A stretch of 64,000 bases of DNA from Prorocentrum cordatum (GCA_963575745.1 CAUYUJ010017893.1:781006-845005), one strand, 5' to 3'; shown: positions 42,770 to 54,240, counted from the first letter of the stretch. Numbers and translations are program-made. Notes: generated by a model from the sequence alone, not told the origin.

Positions 42770-43400
42770 GGGGATGACACCTCACTGAGGACTCCTGAAT
42801 GAGAAGTCGATGTTAAAGTTTCCATATTAACGATCACGCTCGACTGCCAACATACTAGGGGCCAAGGATTCCTTACTAAGGGCTCAGTAGTAGGAGCCAA
42901 CTGTCAATAATTTTTCAGCAAGGTTCCCAAATAAGGGAATATTGCTAAGGGTTCCCTAGTAGGGAGCCATCATGCGGATTCCCCATGGAGGAATCCGAAG
43001 TAGGGGGTCCTCACCAACGGCTCCTAAGTCAGCATTCCTTGTTAATGGTTCCTTGCAAAGGATCTCCCATTCAGACTCCCCTGCTAAGAACACCCTTGCG
43101 AAGAACTCATTACAAAGGAGTCCGTACCCAGGAGGCGCCACGTACGAATCCTCACTGGGGCCCCCGTGATCACCACTCGGTAATGAGTATGTCATATTAC
43201 ATACTCCTTACTACGAAAACCGAAACAAGGATTCCTTAGCACAGAATCCCTAGCGAAAAGCTCTTTGATACGCCTTCGCGATCAAGGAAGGTTCCTTGCT
43301 AAGGATACCCTGGTAGGGAAAACGTGTTGCGCAGGGTCCCCGACCAAGGATTCTCTCGTAAGGGTGCCGACGGATTCTTCTCCACAGCCTAAGTGGGGTT
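42770..43400. repeat. Palindromic GGATTCCTTACTAAGG array, block 2
   Basis: Same degenerate units as block 1 (CCAAGGATTCCTTACTAAGG near 42865). The minus-strand reading (Ser-Lys-Glu-Ser-Leu-Leu-Arg-type peptides) follows from the repeat. Confidence 0.8.
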
Positions 43401-43454
43401 CTTGTTTTCTCTGGACACCCCGAGCAGACACAGGAACAGGAACCCACCGCCACC

Positions 43455-43660
43455 ATGATCATCAACATCAGCATCATCATCAGCATCATCATCAACATCA
43501 TCATCAGCATCATCGCCCTTGCCTTCGTCACTCAAACGCCAACGCACGCATACACATCATCAGCAACACCCTCGTCATCCCCTGGTCCTTCATTCGCTAA
43601 CTCACCCACTCATCATCAACACCGTCATCATCGACGTCGCTCCCACACTCATGCACACTG
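43455..43660. repeat. (ATC)n-rich stretch
   Basis: CATCATCA units to 43520, then mixed CAC, CAA and TCA-rich DNA. Confidence 0.85.
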
Positions 43661-43718
43661 GCACACAAACGCACCCACACACTCGCACAGTCAAACACTC
43701 ATGCATTCATCTTGGGGA

Positions 43719-44600
43719 AGTCGAAAGCGGGAACCCCGTTCGTGAGTGGATTGCGGAAACATCTCAGGCGGGGGGGCCCTCCCCATGGAGCACGCAACTC
43801 ACGTTGGCAATCCGAGCGGGTCATCCGAATCCTGTAGCTGTCGTCGCGTTTAGGCCCCTCGCGCCTGAGGATTGAGGGTGCCCCAGGCGGCAACCCAGTT
43901 TGTGAGTGAATTGCAACAAAGCTTTAGGAGGGAGCCCCCTTCCGTATGGAGCCCGCATTTCAAGTTGGTAGCCGAGCGGGCCATCCGAATCCTGCAACAG
44001 TCGTCACGGTTGGGCCCCTCGCGCCTGAATTATGAAGCAACTTTAGACGGGAGCCTCGTTTGCGACTGAATTGCGAGGAAATCACACGCGGGACCCCCCA
44101 CCCCCATCCTTTTCGGAACCCGCAATCCATGATGGTAATCGGAACAGGTCATCCAAGTCCTGTGCCGATCGTCGCTTTTGGGCCACATGCGCCCGAATGT
44201 TGAAGAAACCTCAGGCGGGAGCTTCCTCGTTTGTGAATGGATTGCGATGCGAAGATCTTTTGGGCGCAACACCCCCCATGTACAGAGCCCACATTTCAAT
44301 CCGATCGGGTCATCCGAATCATGTAACTGTCATCATTGTTTGGCCACTCGCGCCTGAATCTTGAAGAAGCCTCAGGGGGAGCCGCATTTGTGAGCGAATT
44401 GCGAAAAAGTCTCAGGCGGGAGCCCTCTCCCTATAGGGACCGCGCTGCATACTGGCAGTCCGAGCGGGCCACGCGGAACCTACACCTGTCGCCACATTTT
44501 GGGGAGTCTTCGGCGGGAACCATGTCTGTGAGTGGATCGCCAGGAGGTCTCGAGCGGGAACCCGCCCCAACGGCCTGCGGGGTTGTCCCGAAGGCATGAC
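43719..44600. repeat. Tandem repeat of about 163 bp, about five copies
   Basis: Each unit has GGCGGGAGCC, TTTGTGAGTGAATTGCG, GGAGCCCGCA, CCGAGCGGGTCATCCGAAT, CCTG..GTCGTC and CCTCGCGCCTGAAT. The last landmark lies near 43857, 44018, 44184 and 44345. Units differ by 10-25%, so the array is old. Confidence 0.85.
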
Positions 44601-44704
44601 CCGCGGGGTTGTCCCACGCGGCATAGTGCGCTCGTGCTGGCCGAGGCGGCGACGGCGCCGAGGGGAATCGACTTGATTGCCCCGACCAGGGGAGATGGGA
44701 GGTG

Positions 44705-44845
44705 CGCGTGGAGATAAGGCAGGAGGAGGATGAGGAGGGGGGGAGGGGTAGGAGGATGGTGATGATGACGATTACGAGGATGATGAGGAAGAGGAGGAGG
44801 AGAAGGAGGAGGAGAAGGAGGAGGAGGAGGACGAGAATAAGTAGG
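44705..44845. repeat. (AGG)n tract
   Basis: A purine array with GATGATGACG near the middle. Confidence 0.9.
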
Positions 44846-44939
44846 AGGAGAGGGCAGAGCAGTGGGCGAGAAGAGGGTGTCCGCCAGGGCGAGGAGGAAT
44901 GGGGCAAGGGCAAGCTAAACATATTCACTGTGGAGTCCT

Positions 44940-45130
44940 ACCGCCAGAGTAATTTGCTAAGTTTTATGTGCGAACGATTCCTTACTAAGGGTACCCCATT
45001 CAAAAGGGCTTATTACAAGGACTCCTCATGTAGGACTCCCAGTAAGAACTCCTTACTGCCAACTCAGTGCTACATATGCCTTGCGACTGAGTCCTGATGA
45101 AGGCTGCGGTAATAAGGAACCTGGATTAAG
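44940..45130. repeat. Palindromic GGATTCCTTACTAAGG array, block 3
   Basis: GATTCCTTACTAAGGG, GGACTCCT and GAACTCCTTACTG recur. It resumes after the 163-bp array and AGG tract, so blocks 1-3 were one domain cut by later repeats. Confidence 0.75.
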
Positions 45131-45419
45131 GAACTCGCAGGATCTCGAAGGAGACCTGGGTTTCGCCAGGATTCGTAGGGACGCGCCAGGACTCCACGGG
45201 ATCCTCATATATTCCAACTACAGGGGCAGGGAGAGGAAAACCATTGAAAAAACAACCCGCACAAACTATGAGTTCGGAGGACCGTCAAGGGAGAGGGGAG
45301 GCGCGGGTTTGTCCGCCATCATAAATGTTGTTGTGAAGGGGGGGTGGTTCGCGTTTCCATGGTGTTTCGCTAGTTCGCTGGTTGTTCGCTGGTTTTCGAG
45401 GGCGTCCAAGGAGGGAACG
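45131..45419. other. Non-tandem DNA
   Basis: Nothing assignable. Confidence 0.35.
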
Positions 45420-45740
45420 AAGGAGGAGGAGGAGGAGGCGGAGGAGGAGGAGGAAGGGGAGGAGGACAAGGAGGAGGAGGAGGAGGAGAAGGAAGAGGAG
45501 AGGAAGAAGGGAAAACGCCAAAACCTCCCAGACTTGTATCGTGCCTGGCGCCCCTCATGCTTCTCTTCCCCCTCCTCCTCTTCCTCCTCCTCCTCATCCT
45601 TCCTTTGCAGGGTGGGATCGGGCAATTTGGACTCAAGTTCTACTGGCGTTGTCCTCCTCATCCTCCTCCTGCACTCCTCCCCCTCCTCATCTTCCTCCTC
45701 CGCCTCCTCCTCCTCTGCCTCCTCCTCCATTCTGCTTCCT
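45420..45740. repeat. (AGG)n then (CCT)n strand-switched pair
   Basis: Purine tract 45420-45515 and pyrimidine tract 45560-45740 with a 45-bp spacer. The CCT side is the left border of satellite module copy I. Confidence 0.95.
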
Positions 45741-46550
45741 TATAAATAAACCCTCCCCGTTGCACCACGAGGCCCGTCGAGGGGGGCGGGCCAAGCGTTT
45801 CGTCTGAGTCTTCCTCCACTTATGATCCTGAAACTTGGAATTTGCCACGGATTCACGGATGGAGGGAAACCCGCGTTCAAATCCTGCTCACGTCTCAGCG
45901 CCGCGCACATTCGTTTTGAACATGTGCAGGAGCTTCACGAATGGAGGGCGGTCCTCTTTTGAAATGTGGCTCTCGTCTTAGCGTCGCGTACATTCGTTTT
46001 GCACATGTGCAGGAGCTTCACGGATGGAGGGCGGGGCGCTTTCAAACTGTGGCTCTTACCTTAGCGCCGCGCGCATCCGTGTTAAACATGTGCAAGAACA
46101 TCACGGATGGAAGGCGGCCTGTTTTCATAATGTAGCTCTCACCTCAACGCCACGCACATTCGTTTAAACAGTTGCCAGGGTTTCCCGGAGGAAAGGGTTA
46201 TTCTTTTCTCAGAGTGTGGCTCTCGCATTAGCGACGCGCACACTCGTCTTAAACATTCGCACCCTACTCAAATATTATCCGGGGTAACGTCCCAGAAACG
46301 GGGTTCGGGCACGATGTCGGAAAGTCAGGGCGCAGTAGTCACGTGGATTCGCGGTGAGACGTCACAAAGATGGTGCTCTGGCACGATTCAGGATCGTCAA
46401 GACGCAACAGTATAAGACGCAACAGTATCAATGATCCGCGGCGTTGAAGTCCCAGGAGTGGCAATCTGGCGAAGCCTCTGAAGCCTGTGAAGACGGAGCT
46501 CGGAGGGAGGGCCGATTGCAGTATCGCTAATGAGTCTGAGGCTTCCACTT
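45741..46550 (+). repeat. Composite satellite module M, copy I
   Basis: Order: header of about 100 bp (ATAAACCCTCCCCG, GGGCGGGCCAAGCGTTTCGT, CTGAGTCTTCC); five 83-bp units (ACGGATGGAGGGCGG, AAATGTGGCTCTCGC, GCGCCGCGCACATTCG, AACATGTGCA); two or three units of about 78 bp (CACGATTCAGGATCGTCAAG, ACGCAACAGT, AAGTCCCAGGAGTGG); tail (GACGGAGCTCGGAGGGAGGG, ATGAGTCTGAGG). CCT arrays border both ends. Confidence 0.8.
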
Positions 46551-46650
46551 GTCTTCCTCCTCCTCCTCCTCCTCCTCCTCCTCCACACTTCTCCTCCTCC
46601 TCCACGAGCTCATCATACCCCTCCCCTCCTCCTCCTCCTCCACTTCTTCC
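46551..46650. repeat. (CCT)n right border of module copy I
   Basis: CCT units directly after the module tail. Confidence 0.9.
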
Positions 46651-46734
46651 TACTCCTCGTCGTGAGCACACCCACAGGCGGCCATCATTCATGACGAAGA
46701 AGAAGGGAGAGGCACCCCAAGAGAGCCGACCTAG

Positions 46735-47716
46735 ATGGGGCTGCCAGACCTCCCACGTCATGCGCTTAGCAAAGACAAGCAATCTCTTGTCCCGCATTCG
46801 GGACCCAAGAGTGTCGTTTTCGGGGCTCCGGGGCAATGGGTAACTATCAAGGACGAGACTCTGATTCCCCTGATCTCGTCGATGCGAAGGCGCCGTCTCT
46901 GGTCCGTGTGTGCCGGATACAGTGAAGGCGCCGGCGGCATGAGTCCCCTTCGCGCCCTCTCCACCACAGCCGGCCCATCCCCCTCCACACCTTCCCCACA
47001 AGCCTTGCCAGTCCCGGTGCCTCGACATCGCTCGGACGTCCATTCCCTGTGTTTGTTTCGGTTTCGTGCTTGGTTTTTTTCGCCAAATGATCAAGGATGC
47101 TCTTCGATGGTCCTCGCCGAAGGAAAAATGCACACGTCCGAGCGATGCCAAGTGTGCCCCCCGCCCCATCTTGACCATCACTTACTCCACCCACTCTCAC
47201 ATCTGCTTGCTGCCGCGGCTGACGCTACCCCTCCGCCTCGTGCAGCTCATACGGCTCTTGCCTTCCGCCTCGTCGGAGAACGAGGACGAGAAGACTGCCC
47301 ACGCGTTCCGTATCTCTCCCTTTGGCAACTAACCTCGATCTGTCTCTCAATCAGCGCATCTGATCCAACGACTGCGTCGGGGGAAATTTCGTTTCCGCGA
47401 AAGCAAGCCGTTTCTTCCATGGCCTTTAACCACAAGGCGGCTGCGCATGGTACGGTAGTCAAGGAGAGCCAGTGCAACAAATCAATCGATTCTCTGTACA
47501 CTTTGGATGAAACCTGGACAGAAGCTTGCCAGTCCAACAAGGAAGACCATGAACCCAACGCGTCCAAGAATATGCGACGAATTCGGGATCACACGACTGC
47601 AACACGCATTCTTATGTGCGGCTGCGACTTCGACGAATCGGCAATCTTATTCGCTTCTCCTACCATGAATGTGACACAGTATTCCGGTGGGACTTCGCAG
47701 AGACAGTGCCGCTAGT
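46735..47716 (+). CDS. Unrecognised open frame of 326 codons
   Basis: ATG at 46735 to a stop at 47716. The frame crosses non-repetitive DNA of moderate GC. The last third (from about 47350) has a more protein-like composition, with mixed polar residues, Cys-Asn and Cys-Gly-Cys motifs and no low complexity. The first two-thirds are Pro/Ser/His-rich and also partly open on the other strand. No family, signal peptide or membrane segment is recognised. Third positions are not strongly G/C, unlike the aldolase gene. It is probably chance or contains one real exon near its end. Confidence 0.2.
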
Positions 47717-48052
47717 ATGAAAAAAAGGGTCAGGTCCCCAGAGAAAGTGCTTGTGAGGCAAATGCTGGAGGCAATCACTCAACGCAATCCACCAATCCGC
47801 GCTCAGCCTCATCGACCATGTCCCGTCCGAGCAGCAATCGGGCAATTGAGCAGCTGCCGCACCTGTGAGGGGGACGCCGAATCACCTCTCTGAAACGCGA
47901 TCAATCCGGAACCGCTTCACTCCCCGCCACGCCTGCGCCCGCCCCCAACACACACATCTACAGCCTGCTGCCTGGGAGATATCTGTGTGCGAATTCGTGA
48001 TGCCAGCATCCGTGTGCATCCAAAATGAATTCGGACAGCGTCAGAACAACAT
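47717..48052. other. Non-tandem DNA
   Basis: I see nothing assignable. Confidence 0.35.
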
Positions 48053-48145
48053 CGAGAAGAATCACGACCGCAGCCCCGGACCCCATCCTTCTGCCTCATG
48101 GCTCGAGCCAGATCGATATGTGAGGGTCCCAGGGGCCGAAACTGA
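48053..48145 (+). repeat. Family F dispersed repeat, direct copy
   Basis: ATCACGACCGCAGCCCCGG, ACCCCATCCTTCTGCCTCAT, GGCTCGAGCCAGATCGAT, GTGAGGGTCCC. Confidence 0.65.
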
Positions 48146-48250
48146 AACGAGCACGCCCGTGGTGAAACACTTGCAACGCCGGGATCTCAGGAACTGTCCG
48201 GGCAACAACCTCGCGGACGGAAGACAATTGCTCGTGAGAGAGTCGGGGAG

Positions 48251-48450
48251 ACGTGAGACTCGGGTTAGGGGACTCAGATTGGCCTGACGGGGCCGTAAAG
48301 AAAATGGCGAGACCCAATATGATATTGGACGCGAACTCCCGCTGCAAACATCCCACGATAACTGAACCATCAAAATCCAGCACGGGCCCGTCAAAAAGCG
48401 TTGGCAAGCCCAAATTCCGGCGCACTCGAGTTTTACGCTTCCCCCCGGAG
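48251..48450 (+). repeat. Dispersed repeat pair, copy 2
   Basis: Partner of 35622-35795, in the same order with small insertions. Confidence 0.7.
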
Positions 48451-48810
48451 GAGGAGGAGGAGGAGGAGAGAGAGGAAAGGAGGAGGAGGAGGAGGAAGAG
48501 GACGAGGAGGAGGAGGAGGAGGAGGAGGCGGAGGAGGGGCACGCTCAGCACCCGGCCTTCCAGGATGATGATGATGATGATGATGTTGATGATGATAATA
48601 TGATGATATGATGAGGAGGAGGAGGAGGAGGAGGAGGAGGAGGAGGAGGAGCAGGAGGAGGAGGACGAGGAGGAGGAGTGGGAGGGGGAGGAGTTGAGGG
48701 AGAGGAGGAGGAGGAGCAGGAGGAGAGAGTAGGAGGAGCAGGGAGGGGGAGGAGGAGGAGGAGGAGGAGGAGGAGGAGAGGGGGAGGAGGAGGAGGAGAA
48801 TTTTTTTCCT
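48451..48810. repeat. (AGG)n arrays with a short (GAT)n block
   Basis: AGG at 48451-48540 and 48612-48805, GATGAT at 48566-48612. All purine on this strand except the GAT block. Confidence 0.95.
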
Positions 48811-49039
48811 CTGCGAGCCAGTGGGCAGGACCGAGGGCGGCGACAGTTCGCCGACTCGCGCACTAAACGTGCGCCAGTGAGGCCATGCATGGTGACCAAC
48901 TTGTTAGGTCACGCACAGCCCAAACGAATACACAAAAGTCCACGCCCGTCGGCATAGCGAGCGGGGCCTTGCCCGCGGATGGGGCAAGGACATGTGGACC
49001 TGTCGCGGGTCTGCTCCCTCTGCAAGAGCGAACGGAGGC
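48811..49039. other. Non-tandem DNA
   Basis: No feature. Confidence 0.3.
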
Positions 49040-49745
49040 AGCCTAAACAATGAGGCGTGCCACACACAAGCGACAGAGATGTTTGGGCCCTGAACCTAAG
49101 CTCAAGGGCCTCAGCAACATCAGACAAGCAACTGTCAGGATGAAGTCATCCCCGTGCTCGGAAAGAGAAGACGCGCACCCTCGGTGTGCATGCTCCTTCC
49201 CCCAGAAATGGGGTGCCTGACACGCGTGCACGAAGACGCGTGCCACACACGAGCGACAGTAGATGTTGGGGCCCTGAACCAAAGCTCAAGGGCCTCAGCA
49301 ACACCAGAAGAGTCACTGTCGGGACGGAGTCGTCCCCGTGCTCGAGACTAGAAGCCGCGCACCCAGGTGTGCGTGCTCCTTCCCCCAGAAGTGGGGTGCC
49401 TGACACGCGTGCACGACGAGCGCACGCACCACGAGAACGTACACCAACAAACAGGATAAGATTCGACCCACCACACAAGGACGACGAGCCCAAGGTCCCT
49501 GGTGCAGCCAGCGCCAGGACGACCATCAGGCTCGTCCCAAATGTGGGGTATAGCACGGATGCCTGCCAAAAGGGTCAGCCGCATCTGGCCGTGCTGAGCA
49601 TAAACGGAAAAGGCGAACCCTCGCCACTGGGAAGAGTCGACCACCCACACAAGGACGACGAGGCCAGAGCCCCTGGTGCAGGAAGCGCCAGGACGGCTAC
49701 AAGACTCGCCCCAGATGTGGGGTTAGCACGGATGCCTGTAGGAGG
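49040..49745. repeat. Two adjacent tandem duplications of about 175-183 bp
   Basis: First pair (about 49045-49410): GCCACACACRAGCGACAG, GCTCAAGGGCCTCAGCAACA, CGTGCTC, GTGCTCCTTCCCCCAGAA, GGGGTGCCTGACACGCGTGC. Second pair (about 49460-49745): CACACAAGGACGACGA, CCCTGGTGCAG, GCGCCAGGACG, CCAGATGTGGGGT, TAGCACGGATGCCTG. Confidence 0.8.
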
Positions 49746-49960
49746 AGGAGTGACGAAGGGTGCGCGGCACGGTGTAGTCGTGGTCTCGCACGCCGTTGCC
49801 GTGCACGGCAGGCGGGCAGGTGCGCGGGGGGGGGGGGGGAGCGAGGCAAATGGCAAGGCGGAGACGGGGAGGGCGAAGATGAGGCAGATAGGGGGGACGC
49901 AAAGGTGGGGTAGGGGCAGAGGTGGGGTTAGAGGCCAATCGCTCCAAACGGCCCCTGGAC

Positions 49961-50012
49961 CTTTTCTTTTTGACCATTTTTGAATGTTCCCCCTGTAGAG
50001 TGGCAGGCCCGA
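49961..50012 (+). mobile_element. Family A element, right end only
   Basis: TTGACCATTTTTGAATGTTCC, CCCTGTAG|AGTGGCAGGCCCGA. No left end upstream. Confidence 0.55.
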
Positions 50013-50039
50013 CGTACGCGTAGAGGAGAAGAGTTGGGG

Positions 50040-50300
50040 GGACGTGAAGGTGGGGGGTAGGGGCAGAGGTGGGGTTGGAGGCAAATCGCTCCAGAAGGCC
50101 CCGTTGGGAGAAGAAGAAACATGGAAGTATGCATCCAGCTGGGCCCGTTCCCTAACCCCACCTTGGGATAACCCCCCCTCTACGAGTCCACCGAAAGCGG
50201 GAGCGGTCGGGAGAAGAAAACATGGAATGATGTATCCAGCTGGGCCCGTTCTCTAAGCCCACCTTGGCAGAACCCCCCCTCTACGAGTCCCCCGAGAGCG
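50040..50300. repeat. 97-bp tandem duplication
   Basis: GGGAGAAGAARACATGGAA, ATCCAGCTGGGCCCGTT, CCCACCTTGG and CCCCCCTCTACGAGTCC occur twice, near 50105 and 50208. A GAGGCAAATCGCTCCA word at 50078 also recurs from 49932. Confidence 0.85.
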
Positions 50301-50389
50301 GGAGAGCGCAGGATGAGGAAGGGGAGGGCGACGGGGGGAGACGAGACCTATCCTGAGATCCTGGTGGCATCTTTGTTCACGCCAAGCGG

Positions 50390-50500
50390 TTTGGCCCCAC
50401 AACTCGGGCCAGCAGGACCCGAACGGCTCGATCTGGCTTGAACAGTGACGCAGAAGCACGGGGTCCGGGGCTCTGGTCGTATCTCGGGGGGGGGGAGACG
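50390..50500 (-). repeat. Family F dispersed repeat, inverted copy
   Basis: GGCTCGATCTGGCTTGAAC, GTGACGCAGAAGCACGG, GGTCCGGGGCTCTGGTCG. Confidence 0.65.
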
Positions 50501-50619
50501 AGGATCAGTTGGAGACAAAGCGGAGGGAGCTAGTGTCCGCTGACCTGCGAGCGACAATTCCTGCGGGGGTCAGGACAGCCGCCCGCCATGCTGTGGCAGA
50601 GCGAAGCAACCCGCATGCA

Positions 50620-51420
50620 CAGAAAAGGAGACACACAGAAAGAGATAACGAGACAGAGATAAAGAGAGAGAGAGACGAGAGACGAGATCGAGAGGGAGCG
50701 CGAGAGAGAGAGAGATGGTCATGCATTAAAAGAGAAAGAACAGAGAGAAAGAGGGGGAGAGAGGTGAGAGAGAGAGGGATAGAGATGTAGAGAGGGATAC
50801 CGAAACATATGATGATATGAGAGACCGTACGAGAGATCGACATGAACTGGGTCATGGCTGTATATGTATATGTATATATAGAGAGGGGGAGAGAGAGAGA
50901 GAGAGAGAACGAGATAGAGAGAGAGAGAGACATAAAGATAGAGAAAGAGAGACAGAGGGAAGGACATACATGAATCCATTTCATCTGGAGAGATAGGGCA
51001 GCAGGGAACAAGAGAGAGAGAGAACAATAAGGAACGAAAAGAGAGACAGGAGTGGCGATAGTACTTTACGCACATGGAGATCTGAGAAGGAGAGAGGAAT
51101 AGAGCGAGAGAGAGAGAAGGACACGCACATACGCGTGGGAATGTTTGCTTCGAGTGTCGCGGGCGCGGCCCCGACAACACGCTGTTCCCTGCAACCAGAT
51201 AGCGTGTCCGCGACGCATCGCTGGGCGGGGCGGCGGGGAAGAGCACGGGACGTGGACGCCTGGAAATGGGGACGTGGACAGCGTTCCGCACTGAAGCGTA
51301 CGATAAACACAAGTTTTTCAGAGTATGCGATTCCATACAGAGAGAGAGAGAGAGAAAGAAAGAAAGAAATACGTAGACATAAGGAGATATATATAGAGAG
51401 AGAGAGAGAGAACAAAACAA
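50620..51420. repeat. (GA)n-rich domain
   Basis: GAGAGA runs at 50660-50770, 50880-50960, 51010-51120 and 51335-51410, with a short TATATG run at 50862-50878. Bases 51160-51260 interrupt with a copy of the dispersed AGCGTGTC motif. Confidence 0.9.
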
Positions 51421-51723
51421 ACAATAATACAGTAAGAGGGTCATTCGGCCGGAGGGCCGAAGTGCCCCAGTCACGCCAACTTCCTGTTCACAAGCCTCTC
51501 CCCCCTCCCCACTCTCCAGCCTCGTCCCCCTCCTGTGCACTCTGGTAGCCTCTTCGCTCACAGGAGTCGGACGAGGAGGGACGCGAGAAAGAGGGAGGAA
51601 CACGTTTGTTTGGACTTCGCGCATGGTGGCGGGGCACAAGAAACAAACTGCCGATGCAAACGTAATCGCAGACCCGCAGCTGTCCTTGGAGGGGGATGGA
51701 GCAGTAGGAGGATCGCCCCAAAG
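51421..51723. other. Non-tandem DNA
   Basis: No feature. Confidence 0.3.
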
Positions 51724-51815
51724 TCGTGATATTGTTCGCAAAGTCGACCCCCAGAGATTTGGACAACTCCCCCGGGTCTGCTTTTCATCCCAAGTCGTGT
51801 TTTCACCCTGCGAAG
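51724..51815 (-). repeat. Family E dispersed repeat, diverged inverted copy
   Basis: GTCGACCCCCAGAGATTTGG, ACAACTCCCCCGGGTC, CATCCCAAGTCGTGTTTTC. Less conserved than the others. Confidence 0.5.
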
Positions 51816-51944
51816 GTCCGTGGATGCCGAGAACGACGAACAACTTCCGTATTCAAGTGTTCAAAGCGTGGAACGTCTGGGGGAAAGGGGGAGGAAGAGA
51901 GAAACAGGAAGGAGAAGGAAGGAGTAGGATGAGGAGAGGGGGAA

Positions 51945-52240
51945 GGAAGGAGGAGGAGGAGCAGGAGGAGGAAGAGGGGAAGGGGGAGGAGGAGGAGGAG
52001 GAGGAGGAGGAGGAGGAGGAGGAGGAGGAGGAGGAGGGAGGAGTATCGCCCCCATCCCGACCCCCCATAGCCCTCCCCAGCACGCCGCTTCGGCGCCCCC
52101 CCACCGACGCGAGGGGGTCTGCGGATAAGGAAAGAGGATGACGAGGAGGAGGACGATAGTGAGAAAGAAGAGGAGGATGAGGACGAGGAGGAAGAAGAGA
52201 GGGAAGAGGAAGAAAAAAGGAGGAGGGAGGAGGAGGAGGA
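51945..52240. repeat. (AGG)n arrays
   Basis: 51945-52035 and 52138-52240, with a GC-rich 100-bp island between. Left border of inverted module copy II. Confidence 0.95.
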
Positions 52241-52244
52241 CCAG

Positions 52245-52692
52245 CGTAAACCCAAGACTCATAAACGATATTGCCAGAGGCCCTCCCTCCAAGTTCCCTC
52301 TGCATGGCCCCTACAAAGATTCATTTTCATTGAAGGGATGCCCCGTGGGAAGACAACCGTTTGCAAATTCTGAACTTCGCCAGAACACCATTCCTGGGAC
52401 CTCAAGCGAATCACCGCTATTCTTCCGTCAATCCTGAATCGCGCCGAGACACCATTCCTGGCACTGCTGCGCCTTGACAGGCAGACATCGCGCTGGAACA
52501 CCGCTTCTGGGACGCCAAGCATGAGAACCGTTGAAACCAATCGCACGTCGCTCTCCGTCCGCGAAGCTCTTGCACATCCTCGGCAGAAGGACCGCGAATG
52601 GCGGGGAAGCCTCAGGCGACGCGCCCTGCTCGCCCCACCGACACGCCTCGGGGTGCGACAGGGAGGAGCTGTGTGTAAGGAAGAAGCTTGGA
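52245..52692 (-). repeat. Composite satellite module M, copy II, inverted
   Basis: Read on the minus strand it has header (TTCCTTACAC, CTCCCTGTCGCACCCCG, CGTCGCCTGAGG), one 83-bp unit (GTGCAAGAGCTTCGCGGACGG), about three units of 78 bp (GAATGGTG-type, TCCCAGAAGCGGTG) and tail (GAACTTGGAGGGAGGG, TATGAGTCTTGGGTTTACG), then the purine/pyrimidine border. Its single 83-bp unit may be the ancestral state. Confidence 0.75.
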
Positions 52693-52734
52693 AGGGGAAA
52701 AGGGGAGGAAGAGGATCGCCCCCCCCCCCCCCCC

Positions 52735-52860
52735 TGGCAGGGCCGCACCGGCGCGCCGCCACCGCGGAGGCGGCCACCAGCAGCGCCGCCGCTGCCAGGA
52801 ACGCCAGCGGGCCAAAGAGAGGTGCTGGGAATCCGGCGTCGACTGGTCGGCGCGGGAGCC
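52735..52860 (-). CDS. Possible exon fragment with a hydrophobic helix
   Basis: The minus strand reads about 40 codons including Phe-Gly-Pro-Leu-Ala-Phe-Leu and an Ala/Leu/Val run of some 20 residues ending in Ala-Arg-Arg, like a membrane segment with a basic stop. TTCCCAG at its 5' side could be an acceptor. A C-run adjoins the other side. Confidence 0.25.
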
Positions 52861-52924
52861 CCCCCCGGGGAGGAACGGGAGAGAGGAGGGGGGGAGAATG
52901 CCTACTCCTGATGCCTCCTCCTGC

Positions 52925-53560
52925 TGATCCATCCTCCTTCCTCCTCCTCCTCCTCCTCCTCCTGCTCCTACTCATCCTCCTTCTTCTGCTCCCCCAGCAA
53001 CTCCTCCTCTCTCCTCCCTTCCTACTCCTCCTCCATCCTCCATCCTCCTTCCCCTTCCTCCTCCTCGTCCTCCTCCTACTACCCCTGCTCCTCCTCCAAC
53101 TTCCCCTTCCTTCCTCCCTCCTACTCCTGCCCATCCTCCTCCTCCTCCTCCTCCTCCTCCTCTTCCCCCTCCTTCTCCTTCTCCCTCCCTCCACCCCTCC
53201 CTCCTCCTCCTCCTCTTCCCCCTCCTTCTCTCCTCCTCCTCCTCCTCCTCCTCCTCCTCCTCTCCCTCTCCTCCTCCTCCTCCTCCTCCTCCTCTCCTCC
53301 TCCTCCTCGCCTCCTCCCCCCTCCCCCTCCTCCTCCTCCTGCTCCTCCTCCCACCTCCTCCTCCTCCTGCTCTGCCTGCTCGTCCTGATCCTCGACCTCC
53401 TCCTCCTCCTCCTCTCCTCCTCTCCTCCTCCTCCTCTTCCTCCTCCTCCTCCTCGTTCTCCTTCTCCTCCTCCTCCTCCTCCTCTTCATCCTCCTCCTGA
53501 TCCATCTCCTCCTCAATCTCCTCCTCCGCCTCCTCCTCCTCCTCCTCCTTTCTCCTCCGT
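52925..53560. repeat. (CCT)n array
   Basis: Pyrimidine array, the partner of the purine tracts at 51945-52240. Confidence 0.97.
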
Positions 53561-53573
53561 CATGATTCTCTTA

Positions 53574-53690
53574 CAGCGTGGACCCCCGGAGATCTCGACC
53601 CATTTCCTGGAGCCAGCCTGTCATCCTGAATCGTTTTGTGAACGCCCCAGAGCCTGGCGAGGGCTCTGGGAGGCTGACAATAGCAACACA
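53574..53690 (-). repeat. Family E dispersed repeat, inverted copy
   Basis: GGACCCCCGGAGATCTCGACC, CATTTCCTGGAGCC, TGTCATCCTGAATCGTTTTG, CCAGAGCC. It begins directly after the CCT array. Confidence 0.7.
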
Positions 53691-53929
53691 TGGCCGTAGT
53701 GATTTGTTTACGCATCCCCTGACGTTGCCCCTTCGGCGCTGGGCCATAACTCGACTCGCCGAGGCGCAGCATCTGACGCGCACCCAGAGGCTTGAAAGCC
53801 ACCGAGAAAATACAACATCGTTTGAACACCTCGGACCCGAAACGCCGCCTATCCCGAGGAGTGGGCGCCTGTGGCCCAGGTGTTTCCGCCGCGGCCCTGC
53901 TTTTCACTCAGGCCCTTGCTCACCAGGAG
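53691..53929. other. Non-tandem DNA
   Basis: Nothing assignable. Confidence 0.3.
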
Positions 53930-54240
53930 GAGGAGGGGAGGAGGAGGAGGAGGAGGAGGAGGAGGAGGCGGAGGAAGAGATTGAGGAGAAGATGGATCAG
54001 GAGGAGGATGATGAAGAGGAGGAGGAGGAGGAGGAGGAGGTCGAGGATCAGGACGAGCAGGCAGAGCAGGAGGAGGAGATTGGAGGAGGAGCAGGAGGAG
54101 GAGGAGGAGGAGGGGGGGAGGAGGAGGAGGAGGAGGAGGAGGAGAGGAGAGGAGAGAAGAGGAGGAGGAGGAGGAGAAGGAGAAGAGGAGGGAGGAGGCG
54201 GAGAGGAGGAGGAGGAGGAGGAGGAGGGGGAAATGATGAG
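53930..54240. repeat. (AGG)n array
   Basis: Purine array forming a strand-switched pair with 54536-55110. Confidence 0.97.

Noticed and set aside
45865-45885. GCGTTCAAATCC looked like a tRNA B box
   Set aside because: It is part of the 83-bp satellite unit, and no cloverleaf or A box lies upstream.
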